Source: Duganella aceris (GTDB lineage Bacteria > Pseudomonadota > Gammaproteobacteria > Burkholderiales > Burkholderiaceae_D). Taken from it: a stretch of 64,000 nucleotides of DNA. The stretch lies in the NCBI RefSeq assembly GCF_011090165.1, contig NZ_JAADJT010000012.1:186001-250000 (forward strand), in the 5' to 3' direction. Each line of letters opens with the position of its first letter. The first letter of the stretch is position 1. Shown here piece by piece: positions 17,145 to 24,884 of this stretch. The notes beneath the pieces are model-generated. The model did no database searches and was not told the origin of the DNA. It worked only from the letters and a program-made list of their open reading frames with translations. The position numbers and the translations under genes are program-made.

Positions 17145-17894
17145 ATGTTCAACAAATGTATTGTAACTGGTTTGACCGGCGTATTGCTGCTTTGCATCAC
17201 AATTTCTACGCCCCTGGCGGCGCCGGTTTCGACCGCCGCCGAGCAGGTGCCGGCCATCGTCGAGGCGGCGGCGAAGCTGCATGTGCAGCGCTGGGCTGAC
17301 GGCGCCGGCCTGGTCGAGCCGAACTTCAGCCTGAACGTGGTGCGCGGCAGCAGGGCGCTGGCCCCGTGCGGCCGGGCCGTGACGGTCGAGGCGGCCGATA
17401 CGCGGCAGCCGGCGCGCATGCGTTTCATCGCCGTCTGCGCCGGCGCCGACGGCTGGCGGTACGAGTTCATCGTGCGCGCCCAGGTGTCGGCGCGCATTGC
17501 CGTGATGGCAAACGATGTTGGCGCGGGGAAAATTCTGGCAGATGAAGATGTGTTGCTGGAGCGCCACGATATCTCCGCCATCGCCGACAGCATCGCCGAT
17601 CCGAAGGAAGCGGTCGGCTTGAGCGGCAAGCGCGCGCTGCGCGGCGGCGAGGTGTTGCGCAGCGCCTTGCTGGCGTCGCCGACCATGGTCAAGCGCGGCG
17701 AGCCGGTGCGCATCGTGGCGCGGCGCGAGCAGATCGAGGTCAGCATGGCCGGCGAGGCGCTCGACAGCGGCGCGCGCGGCAGCGCGGTGCGGGTGAAGAA
17801 TGCCAACGGCACCGTGATCCGGGCCCGGGTGACGGGCGCGGCGACGGTGGAACCGCTCGACATGCCCGCCGCCATCAGTCCGCCGACGGAGTGA
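17145..17894 (+). CDS. flgA: P-ring assembly chaperone FlgA
   Basis: 249 residues from the ATG at 17145, chosen because a GAGG site lies 8 bases upstream; a TTG two codons earlier is less likely. It has a signal peptide (MFNKCIVTGLTGVLLLCITISTPLAAP), then a SAF-type C-terminal domain (RIAVMANDVGAGKILADEDVLLE, SGKRALRGGEVLRSALL, VKRGEPVRIVARREQIEVSM). It is the periplasmic chaperone for FlgI. It is the only rightward gene in this half of the locus, and its last 20 bp overlap the convergent muramidase gene. Confidence 0.93.
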   Translation: MFNKCIVTGLTGVLLLCITISTPLAAPVSTAAEQVPAIVEAAAKLHVQRWADGAGLVEPNFSLNVVRGSRALAPCGRAVTVEAADTRQPARMRFIAVCAGADGWRYEFIVRAQVSARIAVMANDVGAGKILADEDVLLERHDISAIADSIADPKEAVGLSGKRALRGGEVLRSALLASPTMVKRGEPVRIVARREQIEVSMAGEALDSGARGSAVRVKNANGTVIRARVTGAATVEPLDMPAAISPPTE

Positions 17895-18648
17895 GGCGGG
17901 CGATGCCGCCGCCGCGTTGCAGTTGGGTGGCGATCTTGCTCAGCTTGTCGGCGTAGTTGGGATCGGTGGCGTAGCCGCCGCGCGCCAGGCCGCTGGCGAA
18001 GGCGCGCGCGTCGCTGCCGGTGTTGAGCGCGGCCTGGTAGCGCGGATTGCTGGTCAGCAGGTCGGCGTAGTCGCGGAAGGCGCTGGCCGCGTCCGGGTAG
18101 CTGCGGAAGGTCTCGGTCTTGCGCAGCATCGCGCCGTGTTCGAATTCGGTGGTGCTGGCGGCCGCGACCGCGCCGCGCCAGTCGCCGCCGGCCTTCAGGC
18201 CGAACAGGTTGTTGGTGCTGCCGGCGGCGGTCTTCAGCGGCTGCCGGCCCCAGCCGGATTCCAGCGCGGCGTGGGCGGCGACCACGTCGGCCGACACCCC
18301 CAGCCTGGCGCCGGTTTCCTCGGCCCAGGGCTTGATCGAGGCCAGGAATTGTTGCTGGATGTCGGTGTCGGCGCCTGCCCCGGCGATCGCGCCGGCGCTG
18401 CGGTTGCGCAGCGCCATCGCCTGCAGGCTCAGCGCCTGGGCCGACGAGGCGGCGGGGGCGTCGTTGGCGAAGCCGCCGTCGCCGTTGGCGATGTAGGCGG
18501 CCACATCGTGCTGCACCCGGGTAAAGGTGGCGTTGAAGCCGCCCTGGGACGCGGCGGCGCCCAGCGCCGCGGTCGGGCGGCTGGCGCTCATGTTCGATAC
18601 CGTGGCGGTGGTGGGCGCGGTGGCCTGCGTCCCGCTAAGCTGGCGCAT
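17875..18648 (-). CDS. Stand-alone flagellar muramidase (FlgJ C-terminal type, GH73-like)
   Basis: 257 residues from the ATG at 18648, which has AGGAG 7 bases upstream and overlaps flgN by 14 bp. The C-terminal half is an N-acetylglucosaminidase domain: AHAALESGWGRQ with predicted catalytic Glu130, NNLFGLKAGGDW, FRSYPDAASAFRDYADLL and NPRYQAAL. No signal peptide is visible, as in FlgJ, so export may use the flagellar apparatus. The first 90 residues are Ala/Ser/Thr-rich. With the rod-only FlgJ at 10404-10829 it probably completes the FlgJ function by opening peptidoglycan for the rod (inference). Confidence 0.88.
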   Translation of the reverse strand: MRQLSGTQATAPTTATVSNMSASRPTAALGAAASQGGFNATFTRVQHDVAAYIANGDGGFANDAPAASSAQALSLQAMALRNRSAGAIAGAGADTDIQQQFLASIKPWAEETGARLGVSADVVAAHAALESGWGRQPLKTAAGSTNNLFGLKAGGDWRGAVAAASTTEFEHGAMLRKTETFRSYPDAASAFRDYADLLTSNPRYQAALNTGSDARAFASGLARGGYATDPNYADKLSKIATQLQRGGGIARLTPSAD

Positions 18649-19069
18649 AAATCTGCTCCTCGCCATGCAGCACGCGCTGCATGATGCTGTATTGCTCAAC
18701 CATCAAATCGCTGTTGCGCTTGCTGAGACGCTTGCATTCGATTACCGACTGTTCCAGCGTTTTCCAGTCCGCCTCCATTCTCTCCCGACCGGCATTTTTC
18801 AGCAAGGCAAAAGCCTGCAGCATGCCGGCGGCGGGCCCCACCAGACGTTGCACCAGCGCCACGCGGTGTTGACGGCGCGCCTGCAGCTCGTCGACCAGCG
18901 TCGAAATCGCCTCCGCCACCGTGCCGAGCTCGGTCGTGCGGTGCCTGATCGCGGCCTCGAATTGCCTTCCGAGCAAGTCCTTCAAGCCTTGGTACGCCAC
19001 CAGGTCCTGCGCCATGCCGTCCAACAGCTGGCGCATGGCGTCCTGGCGGGTCAGGGCGGCCACGCTCAC
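18635..19069 (-). CDS. flgN: FlgN-type export chaperone (FlgK/FlgL)
   Basis: 144 residues from a GTG at 19069 that overlaps the flgM stop as GTGA, with GGGAG six bases upstream. Longer frames to 19486 read across flgM and are not coding. The sequence is almost all alpha-helical (LVAYQGLKDLLGRQFEAAIRHRT, AISTLVDELQARRQHRVALVQRL, ECKRLSKRNSDLMVEQYSIMQRVLHG), as in FlgN, the cytosolic chaperone of the hook-filament junction proteins. Identification relies on fold and position after flgM. Confidence 0.8.
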   Translation of the reverse strand: MSVAALTRQDAMRQLLDGMAQDLVAYQGLKDLLGRQFEAAIRHRTTELGTVAEAISTLVDELQARRQHRVALVQRLVGPAAGMLQAFALLKNAGRERMEADWKTLEQSVIECKRLSKRNSDLMVEQYSIMQRVLHGEEQIYAPA

Positions 19070-19341
19070 GGTTCGCTCCCGTGGAAACGCTGGATCAGGC
19101 CGGCCAGCTTGGCCGGGTCGAACGGCAGTTCGCCCTTGGCCAGCGCGTCGCGCAGCATGTCGATTTTTTCCTGGTCGATTTCCGGCATCTCGCGCATCGC
19201 CTGCAGCGCGGGTTGCATCACGGCCGATTGCAGCGGCGCCGGGGCCGGCGCGTGACCGACCGCTTCGGCGGCGTCGGCCGGGGCGCTGTCGGCCACGCGC
19301 TGGACGGCCACGCCGTCCGGTGTCGATGTCGAGATTCTCAT
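19066..19341 (-). CDS. flgM: Anti-sigma28 factor FlgM
   Basis: 91 residues from the ATG at 19341 (MRISTSTPD..., with AGAGG upstream). An ATG at 19371 would add 10 residues and has a weaker site. The C-terminal part, MREMPEIDQEKIDMLRDALAKGELPFDPAKLAGLIQRF, is the FlgM sigma-binding region. It should hold the sigma28 factor encoded at 21376-22113 until hook completion lets FlgM leave the cell. Translationally coupled to flgN. Confidence 0.88.
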   Translation of the reverse strand: MRISTSTPDGVAVQRVADSAPADAAEAVGHAPAPAPLQSAVMQPALQAMREMPEIDQEKIDMLRDALAKGELPFDPAKLAGLIQRFHGSEP

Positions 19342-19379
19342 ACGTGTGCCTCTGGTTGGCTTGGTTTCCATACGAACTC

Positions 19380-20447
19380 TTATTTGTTGCGGCGCGGATC
19401 GCGCAGCGGGCTGTCGCCGCCGCCGCCGAGCTGGTTGCGCAACTTTTGCAGCAGGGTGGCGTCCGGCAGCGCGGTGTCGACGTCATGGATCAGCATATTG
19501 CTGTTTTCCGGCATGCCGAACATCGCGGCGATGGTCTTGGCCTGGCCGGTGGTCAGGATCAGCAGTTCGATGCGGCGGTTGACGCCGGCGTCGACCCGCT
19601 TGGTGTCGAGCGGCGCGCGGTCGGCCATGCCCACCACCTGCAGCACCGATTCCGGGTTCATGCTGCCGGCCAGCAGCTGGGCCCGGGCCGACATGGCGCG
19701 GTTGGACGACAGCGTCCAGTTGGAATAGGCGGCGTAGCTGGTGTCGGCGTATTGCAGCGAATCGGTGTGGCCGACGATCAGCATCTGGTTTTCCATTTGC
19801 CGGAACAGCGGACCCATCTTGCGCAGCAGGGCGCGGAACTTGTCGGTCGGCACCGCGCTGCCGCGCACGAACATGCCCTGGCGGTCGGTGTCGTGCAACA
19901 TCACGCGCAGGCCGTAGGGCGTGACGATGGCTTCCAGGTTGGAGGTCAGGCCGAAGTCCGAGCTCATCTTGGTCAAGGCGCGCGACAGCGCCGCCAGGTC
20001 GGACGGGCTGTCGTACTTGACCTTGGTTTCCTCCGCCGGCGCGCCGGTGTCGCCGCTGTCGCCGCTGGTGCGGGTGTTGGCCTCGCCCCGCGCCTTGCGG
20101 TCGCCGGGCTCCTCGGTGCTGCCGGTGTGCGGCATCGGGAAGCGGTCGATCAGGCTGCCGCGCGGGCCGCCGACTTGCTCCGGCATCACGCCCTTGCCCT
20201 GGTCGGTCTTGGCGCCGTCGGCCTCGGTCAGGATCTGTTGCAGCGACTCGGTGTTGCGCGCGGCCATCAGCCACAGCACCAGGAACAGGCACATCAGCGC
20301 CAGACAAAAGTCGGCGAAGGCTACCTTCCAGGCGCCGCCGTGGTCGTCGTGCTTGTGCTTGCCACCGCCGCGCTTGACGATGGTTTGCTCATGCCCGGCC
20401 TTGTCATGCGGCTTTAGCACCACGGCCTCCACGACGCGAGCTGTCAT
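19380..20447 (-). CDS. motB: Flagellar motor stator protein MotB (LafU type)
   Basis: 355 residues. A single N-terminal membrane helix follows the plug/linker with WKVAFADFCLALMCLFLVLWLM; the Asp of ADF corresponds to the proton-binding Asp of MotB. The C-terminal OmpA-like peptidoglycan domain has LIVGHTDSLQYA and NRAMSARAQLL...VLQVVGMADRAPL...NRRIELLIL. The annotated ATG overlaps motA by 44 bp without a clear ribosome site; a GTG at about 20420-20423 after GGAGG is an alternative start. Position after sigma28 and motA matches lafU in lateral systems. Confidence 0.92.
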   Translation of the reverse strand: MTARVVEAVVLKPHDKAGHEQTIVKRGGGKHKHDDHGGAWKVAFADFCLALMCLFLVLWLMAARNTESLQQILTEADGAKTDQGKGVMPEQVGGPRGSLIDRFPMPHTGSTEEPGDRKARGEANTRTSGDSGDTGAPAEETKVKYDSPSDLAALSRALTKMSSDFGLTSNLEAIVTPYGLRVMLHDTDRQGMFVRGSAVPTDKFRALLRKMGPLFRQMENQMLIVGHTDSLQYADTSYAAYSNWTLSSNRAMSARAQLLAGSMNPESVLQVVGMADRAPLDTKRVDAGVNRRIELLILTTGQAKTIAAMFGMPENSNMLIHDVDTALPDATLLQKLRNQLGGGGDSPLRDPRRNK

Positions 20448-21324
20448 CGGCTGGGGCGCTGTCGCGGCCCTCCAGGTCGTTGATCCAGCGTTCCAGCTGG
20501 GCGAAGCTCGGCTTGATGTTGAGCGCGACCAGGCGGCGGCCGGCGTCGATCGCCAGCAGCGGCGGCTTGCCGGCGACGTGGGTCACCAGCACCACCTTGA
20601 CGGTTTCCTTGTTCGAGCTTTCCGAGCTGACCAGCTGCTTCATCATGTTGCACAGCGGGTCGATCAGGCCGTAGCAGAGGAAAATGCCGATGAAGGTGCC
20701 GACCATCGCGGCGCCGACGTGCTCGGCGATCTCGCCCGAGGTCGCGCCTTCGCTGACGGTGTTCATGGTGATCACGATGCCCAGCACGGCGGCCAGAATG
20801 CCGAAGCCCGGCATCGCCTCGCCGATCTTGCCCAGCGACTTGGCCGGCTGCTCCAGCTCGGTATGGATGGATTCCAGTTCCTGCTCCAGCACGCCTTCCA
20901 GCTCGTGCGCGTTGATCTTGCCCATCGCCATCAGGCGGAAGTTGTCGACGATGAAGGCCAGCAGCTTGGGCTCCTCCAGCACGCGCGGATAGCGCTGGAA
21001 CAGCGGGCTGTCCTTCGGCGCCTCGACGTGCGCGTCGAGCGCCTTCAGGCCGCCGGCGGCCAGTTGCAGCAGTTCGTACATCAGCAGCAGCAGCTGGCGT
21101 TGGAATTCCGAGTCGTATTTTTTCTTGGTGATGATTTTTTTAATCTGCGTCATCATCTCCTTGAGCACGTGGCCGGGATTGCCGATCACCAGCGCGCCGA
21201 GGCCCGAGCCGGCGATCACGATCAGCTCGATCGGCTGCCAGATCTGATGGAAGGCGCCGCCCATCAGGAAGAAGCCGCCGAAGACGCTGCCTAAAACTAT
21301 GAGTATGCCGACTATTTGCTGCAT
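20404..21324 (-). CDS. motA: Flagellar motor stator protein MotA (LafT type)
   Basis: 306 residues with four hydrophobic helices: two near the N-terminus (IVGILIVLGSVFGGFFLMGG, PIELIVIAGSGLGALVIGN) and two near 175-235 (MPGFGILAAVLGIVITMNTV, VGAAMVGTFIGIFLCYGLIDPL). The Pro residues of the MPGFG motif and the cytoplasmic loop with charged residues are in place. It forms the proton channel with MotB. Basic C-terminal tail. It lies between the sigma28 gene and motB. Confidence 0.95.
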   Translation of the reverse strand: MQQIVGILIVLGSVFGGFFLMGGAFHQIWQPIELIVIAGSGLGALVIGNPGHVLKEMMTQIKKIITKKKYDSEFQRQLLLLMYELLQLAAGGLKALDAHVEAPKDSPLFQRYPRVLEEPKLLAFIVDNFRLMAMGKINAHELEGVLEQELESIHTELEQPAKSLGKIGEAMPGFGILAAVLGIVITMNTVSEGATSGEIAEHVGAAMVGTFIGIFLCYGLIDPLCNMMKQLVSSESSNKETVKVVLVTHVAGKPPLLAIDAGRRLVALNIKPSFAQLERWINDLEGRDSAPADDSSRRGGRGAKAA

Positions 21325-21375
21325 GATGATTCGCCTTTCCGCGTCATTTTTCTATCCTTTGCCGCACCGCGCCGG

Positions 21376-22113
21376 TCAGGCGCTTTGCAGAACTGCTTTC
21401 ATCTTCCCCAGCGCCGCCTTGTTGAGCTGACAGACGCGGGCGTCGGTCAGGTCCAGCACGGCGGCGATTTCTTTGTAGCTGAGCTCGAACTCGTAGTACA
21501 TCTGCACCACCCGTTGTTCGCGCTCGTCGAGGCCGCGCAAGGCTTGCTCCAGGCTGCGCCGCACCATCAACTGGTCTTCCGGGCTGGGCGCGCTGTCGTT
21601 GCTGACGCTTTCCTGCAGCACTTCGTCGAAGCTGGCGATCAGCTCGGCGTTTTCGTCCATCTGGTAGGCCTGGTAGGCTTCCGGCGTCAGCGCCAGCCCG
21701 GCCATGATCTCGGCTTCGCTCGGCTCGTGGCCCAGCTTGCGGGTCAGCGCGCGCACCGCGTCGCGCAGTTTGTGGCTCTGCTGGCGCACCGCGCGCGGAC
21801 GCCAGTCCTGGCGCCGCAGTTCGTCGAGGATGGCGCCGCGCACGCGCAGGCTGGCGTAGCTGCCGAAGGCGCCGTCCGGCTCGCCGTAGCGGCGCAGCGC
21901 TTCGAGCAGACCCATCAGTCCGATCTGCTCCATGTCGTCGCGGTCGATGGCGCCGGCGATCTGCGAGTTCAACTGGCGCACGATGCGCTTGACCAGCGGC
22001 GCATACGCCAGCAGATGCTTCTGCTCGTCGGCCATGCTGTGCGCGGTCGGCGCGGCGCCGCCCTCGCCATAGCTTTCGGCATAAGCGTCTGCGAATTGCT
22101 CTACGTATCCCAT
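21376..22113 (-). CDS. fliA: Flagellar sigma28 factor (FliA/LafS type)
   Basis: 245 residues from the ATG at 22113, which has GGAG five bases upstream and starts after the end of fliL; ATGs further upstream would overlap fliL or lack a site. Regions 2, 3 and 4 are readable: YAPLVKRIVRQL, DRDDMEQIGLMGLLEALRRY, FGSYASLRVRGAILDELRRQDW (region 2), RKLGHEPSEAEI (region 3), YYEFELSYKEIAAVLDLTDARVCQL (region 4 helix-turn-helix). It directs late-gene transcription, including the flagellin promoter at 43147-43173. In lateral systems the gene is called lafS. Confidence 0.93.
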   Translation of the reverse strand: MGYVEQFADAYAESYGEGGAAPTAHSMADEQKHLLAYAPLVKRIVRQLNSQIAGAIDRDDMEQIGLMGLLEALRRYGEPDGAFGSYASLRVRGAILDELRRQDWRPRAVRQQSHKLRDAVRALTRKLGHEPSEAEIMAGLALTPEAYQAYQMDENAELIASFDEVLQESVSNDSAPSPEDQLMVRRSLEQALRGLDEREQRVVQMYYEFELSYKEIAAVLDLTDARVCQLNKAALGKMKAVLQSA

Positions 22114-22153
22114 GCCCGCTCCACTGGTCTTCATGCTTGCCCGCTCAATGCCG

Positions 22154-22648
22154 CTACTCGATGATGAGTTTGCCAATCATGACTTCGGTGAATGGCTTTT
22201 CGCGGCCCTCGTGCTCGAAGGTCTCGTCGTATGCCTTGTTCAGTTCGGCCGCGAACTGGTCGATGCTCATTCCTTGCGCGGTGGCCATCGGCAGGTTGGA
22301 CAGGGTGCGCACCGCCACGCTGCGCAGCAGCGGCAGGTTTTCCTTGGCTTCCTTCTCCAGCTTGGCGTCGGTGGTGATCACCAGGTCGGCCGACAGATAA
22401 TGGGTCAGGTTGTCGCCGGGCTGGCGCTTGAGCATGATGATCACCTTGTCCACCGTCAGGTACTTCGGCGGCAGGCTATCCTTTTTCTCTTCCTTCTTGG
22501 CGACTTTCTTGCCTTCCTTGCCGTCCTTGCCCTTGGCTTCGGCGGCGGGCTCGTCGCCTTTCGACATGTACCAGACTGCACCGCCCGCGACCGCTGCGCC
22601 GACCACGGCGACCAGCACGAATGCGATGATGATTTTCATGTTCTTCAT
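22154..22648 (-). CDS. fliL: Flagellar basal-body protein FliL (LafF type)
   Basis: 164 residues: short N-terminus, one membrane helix (IIIAFVLVAVVGAAVAGGAVWYM), a Lys/Glu-rich linker, and a periplasmic domain with YLTVDKVIIMLKRQ...HYLSADLVITT and GREKPFTEVMIGKLIIE. FliL surrounds the stator units. The order fliK-fliL-sigma28-motA-motB is the lateral lafEFSTU order. Confidence 0.9.
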   Translation of the reverse strand: MKNMKIIIAFVLVAVVGAAVAGGAVWYMSKGDEPAAEAKGKDGKEGKKVAKKEEKKDSLPPKYLTVDKVIIMLKRQPGDNLTHYLSADLVITTDAKLEKEAKENLPLLRSVAVRTLSNLPMATAQGMSIDQFAAELNKAYDETFEHEGREKPFTEVMIGKLIIE

Positions 22649-22656
22649 TTAACGGA

Positions 22657-24144
22657 TTACTCCCGGTCGGTCATGGCAAAAGTGGACGTGCTGTCGTCGT
22701 CGGACAGGGCGCGGCCGGGCGTGCGGCCTTCGTTCTGGTCGCGCTGCTGGCCGTTGCGGCCGCCCGCGCCGTCGCCCTGGGCCTGGGCCTGGGCGCGCGA
22801 CGACGAGACCGTCACCGCGACGTCGGCGAACTGGCGGGTCGACAGGTCCTGGCGCACGCTGTCGCCGATGGTGTTGAGCTGGCGTACCACTTCGCTGTTG
22901 CTGGCCGACAGATTCACCTGCAGCGCGCCGGCGCTGTGGCGGATCGAGATCTCGATGCTGCCCATGTTCGGCGGTTCCAGGCGGATCACGGCGTGATCGT
23001 TGTTGCGTTGCAGTTGCACCTGCAGGCGGTCGCCGAGCGCTTCGCGCAGCGGTTGCTGCCATTGCTCCGGCGCGCCGGCCAGCTTGACGGTGGCGGCGGC
23101 GGCGGCCGGCGTGGCGGCCGGCGCGGCCTGTGCCAGGCTGACGCCGCTGGTGTTGGAGGCCGGAACGGCGCTGGCGCGGCCGGCGTCGTCCTGGGCCAGC
23201 GTGGTGGCGCGCGGCGCGGCCGGCGCGGCGGCGGCCGGGGTCGCGGCGGCGGCGCTGTCGGCGGCGCGCGGCGCCACGCGCGGCAGGCTCTGTGCGACGG
23301 CGGGCGCGGTGTTGTCGCTCGGCGCGGCGGCGGCCAACGGTGCCGGGGCGGGCGCCGGTGCCGCGGCGTCGGCGGCGACCGGGGCGGGCGCTTCGGCCTT
23401 GCCCTGGCGCGCGGCGGCGGCCTGGGTGGCGCTGTTGGCCAGCGTGTAGACATTTTGCGGCGTGCCGGCCGGCGCGGCGGCGGCCTGGATCGCGGCGTTG
23501 GCGGCCTGGGCCGCGACGCTGGCGGCGTCGCTGGCCGGGTTGACGGCGACGCCGGCGGCCGACAGGTTCAGGCGGGTGGCGCTGTTGTTCAAGGTCGCAC
23601 CGGCGCCGACGCCGTCGACGCGCGCGGTCTCGCCTTCGGCCGGAGCGGCGGTGGCGGTTGGCGCGGCCGGGGCCGGCGGCGCGGCGGACAGGTTCAGCAG
23701 CGAGGTGATCATGGCCGGCAGCACGCTGTCGGCGGCGCCGCTGCCGGAGCCGGTGGTGTCGTCGGCGGCGGTCTTGGTGTCGCTGCCGTCGTCGCTGGCG
23801 ACGGCGGCGGCCAGGTCGGCCAGGTTGAGCAATTGGGCGAAGGCCGGGGCCGGGGCGGCGGCCGGCGCGACGTCGGCGGCGGGCTGCTGGGCGGGCTGGG
23901 CGGCGGCCTGCTGCGGCGCGGCCGGGGCGGGCTGGGCGGCTTTGCCGGACGTGACCGGCTTGGCCTGCGCCTGCGCGGCCGGCTTGGCTGGGGCGGTGTT
24001 GCCCTTGGCGGTGGCGACGCTGGCGCCGTTGCCGTTGCCGGCCGGCTTGGCGGCGGCCGCGCCGTTATTGGCGGCCACCGGCGCGGTCAGCTCGGCTTGC
24101 GCCGCTTTCGCCGCGGCGGCGGCGTTCGAGAGAGTCATGCTCAT
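22657..24144 (-). CDS. fliK: Hook-length control protein FliK (LafE type)
   Basis: 495 residues. The first 360 residues are Ala/Pro-rich and of low complexity, as expected for the flexible ruler part. The C-terminal Flg_hook domain is clear: WQQPLREALGDRLQVQLQRNNDHAVIRLEPPNMGSIEISIRHSAGALQVNLSASNSEVVRQL in canonical order, with the PPNMGSIE core. The tail is Gln/Asp-rich. It is secreted through the flagellar export gate and triggers the switch from hook to filament substrates. Its ATG overlaps the stop of the FliT-like gene (ATGA). Confidence 0.9.
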   Translation of the reverse strand: MSMTLSNAAAAAKAAQAELTAPVAANNGAAAAKPAGNGNGASVATAKGNTAPAKPAAQAQAKPVTSGKAAQPAPAAPQQAAAQPAQQPAADVAPAAAPAPAFAQLLNLADLAAAVASDDGSDTKTAADDTTGSGSGAADSVLPAMITSLLNLSAAPPAPAAPTATAAPAEGETARVDGVGAGATLNNSATRLNLSAAGVAVNPASDAASVAAQAANAAIQAAAAPAGTPQNVYTLANSATQAAAARQGKAEAPAPVAADAAAPAPAPAPLAAAAPSDNTAPAVAQSLPRVAPRAADSAAAATPAAAAPAAPRATTLAQDDAGRASAVPASNTSGVSLAQAAPAATPAAAAATVKLAGAPEQWQQPLREALGDRLQVQLQRNNDHAVIRLEPPNMGSIEISIRHSAGALQVNLSASNSEVVRQLNTIGDSVRQDLSTRQFADVAVTVSSSRAQAQAQGDGAGGRNGQQRDQNEGRTPGRALSDDDSTSTFAMTDRE

Positions 24145-24458
24145 GCGTTGATTCCGTTATCTGCTTGGTCGCTGTAAAGGGCGTAGGCCAGCCAGCCTTC
24201 CTGGTTGGCCTGCATTTCATTCATCCGGCGCCCGAGATCCTCGGCGGCGCGGTCGCAGCGCTTGACCGCCTCGTCATGGATCTGGCGCAGCGCCGACAGG
24301 GCGGCGCGTTCGCCGGCGTTCCATGGACCGTGCGCGGCCATCTGCGGCAATGTCGTGGTCATCAACGTGTTCATCGCCGCCAGCATGTTCCAGTCTTCGG
24401 CGGCGACGGCGGCGCTCATTTTCTGCGCCATTTGCAGCAAAGTGCGTTGTCTATCCAT
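24141..24458 (-). CDS. Small helical flagellar chaperone, FliT/LafD position
   Basis: 105 residues, fully helical, rich in Met, Ala and charged residues (LLQMAQKMSAAVAAEDWNMLAAMNTL, ALRQIHDEAVKRCDRAAEDLGRRMNEM). No motif is diagnostic. Its place between fliS and fliK is that of lafD/fliT in lateral flagellar operons, and its size fits a FliT-like chaperone for the filament cap FliD. It overlaps fliS by 8 bp and fliK by 4 bp, so the three are coupled. Confidence 0.65.
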   Translation of the reverse strand: MDRQRTLLQMAQKMSAAVAAEDWNMLAAMNTLMTTTLPQMAAHGPWNAGERAALSALRQIHDEAVKRCDRAAEDLGRRMNEMQANQEGWLAYALYSDQADNGINA

Positions 24459-24840
24459 TTTTGGCCTGCACGCCCAGCCAGCCTTTCTTGATCGTGGTCA
24501 GCAGCGTGGTGACTTCATCGATGATGGTCGGGTCGAGGCTGACGCCGGCCGTGTACAGCCGGCCGGCGCAGTATTCGTACAGGCGCCCCAGGTTTTCCAC
24601 CACCTCGCCGCCGTTGTCGAAGTCGAGCGAGCTCGACAGGCCGTTGATGATGTCGGTGCATTTGTTGAGACTGATGGCCTTGCGCTCGTAGCGCTTGCCG
24701 ACGATGTGGCCGCGCGCGCGCGCCAGCTCTTCGAGCAGGCCGTCGGTGAGCACCAGCACCAGCTCGATCGGCGACGCCCGTGCGACCTGGGCGTCCAGAT
24801 TGGTGGAGTGGTAACTGCTGTAGGCTTCCTGGTTCAACAT
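24451..24840 (-). CDS. fliS: Flagellin export chaperone FliS (LafC type)
   Basis: 129 residues from the ATG at 24840 (a GTG three codons upstream is possible). MLNQEAYSSYHSTNLDAQVARASPIELVLVLTDGLLEELARARGHI and KCTDIINGLSSSLDFDNGGEVVENLGRLYEYC match FliS, the cytosolic chaperone that keeps flagellin unpolymerised. It lies between fliD and the FliT-like gene. Confidence 0.93.
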   Translation of the reverse strand: MLNQEAYSSYHSTNLDAQVARASPIELVLVLTDGLLEELARARGHIVGKRYERKAISLNKCTDIINGLSSSLDFDNGGEVVENLGRLYEYCAGRLYTAGVSLDPTIIDEVTTLLTTIKKGWLGVQAKNG

Positions 24841-24884
24841 GGTGTTCACCGTACGGTAATGATGCGTGGAGCGTTTGCTAAGGA

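Noticed and set aside
21325-21375. Possible sigma28 promoter upstream of motA
   Set aside because: CAAAGGAT-N11-GCGGAAAG has correct spacing but too few matches in both boxes to call.
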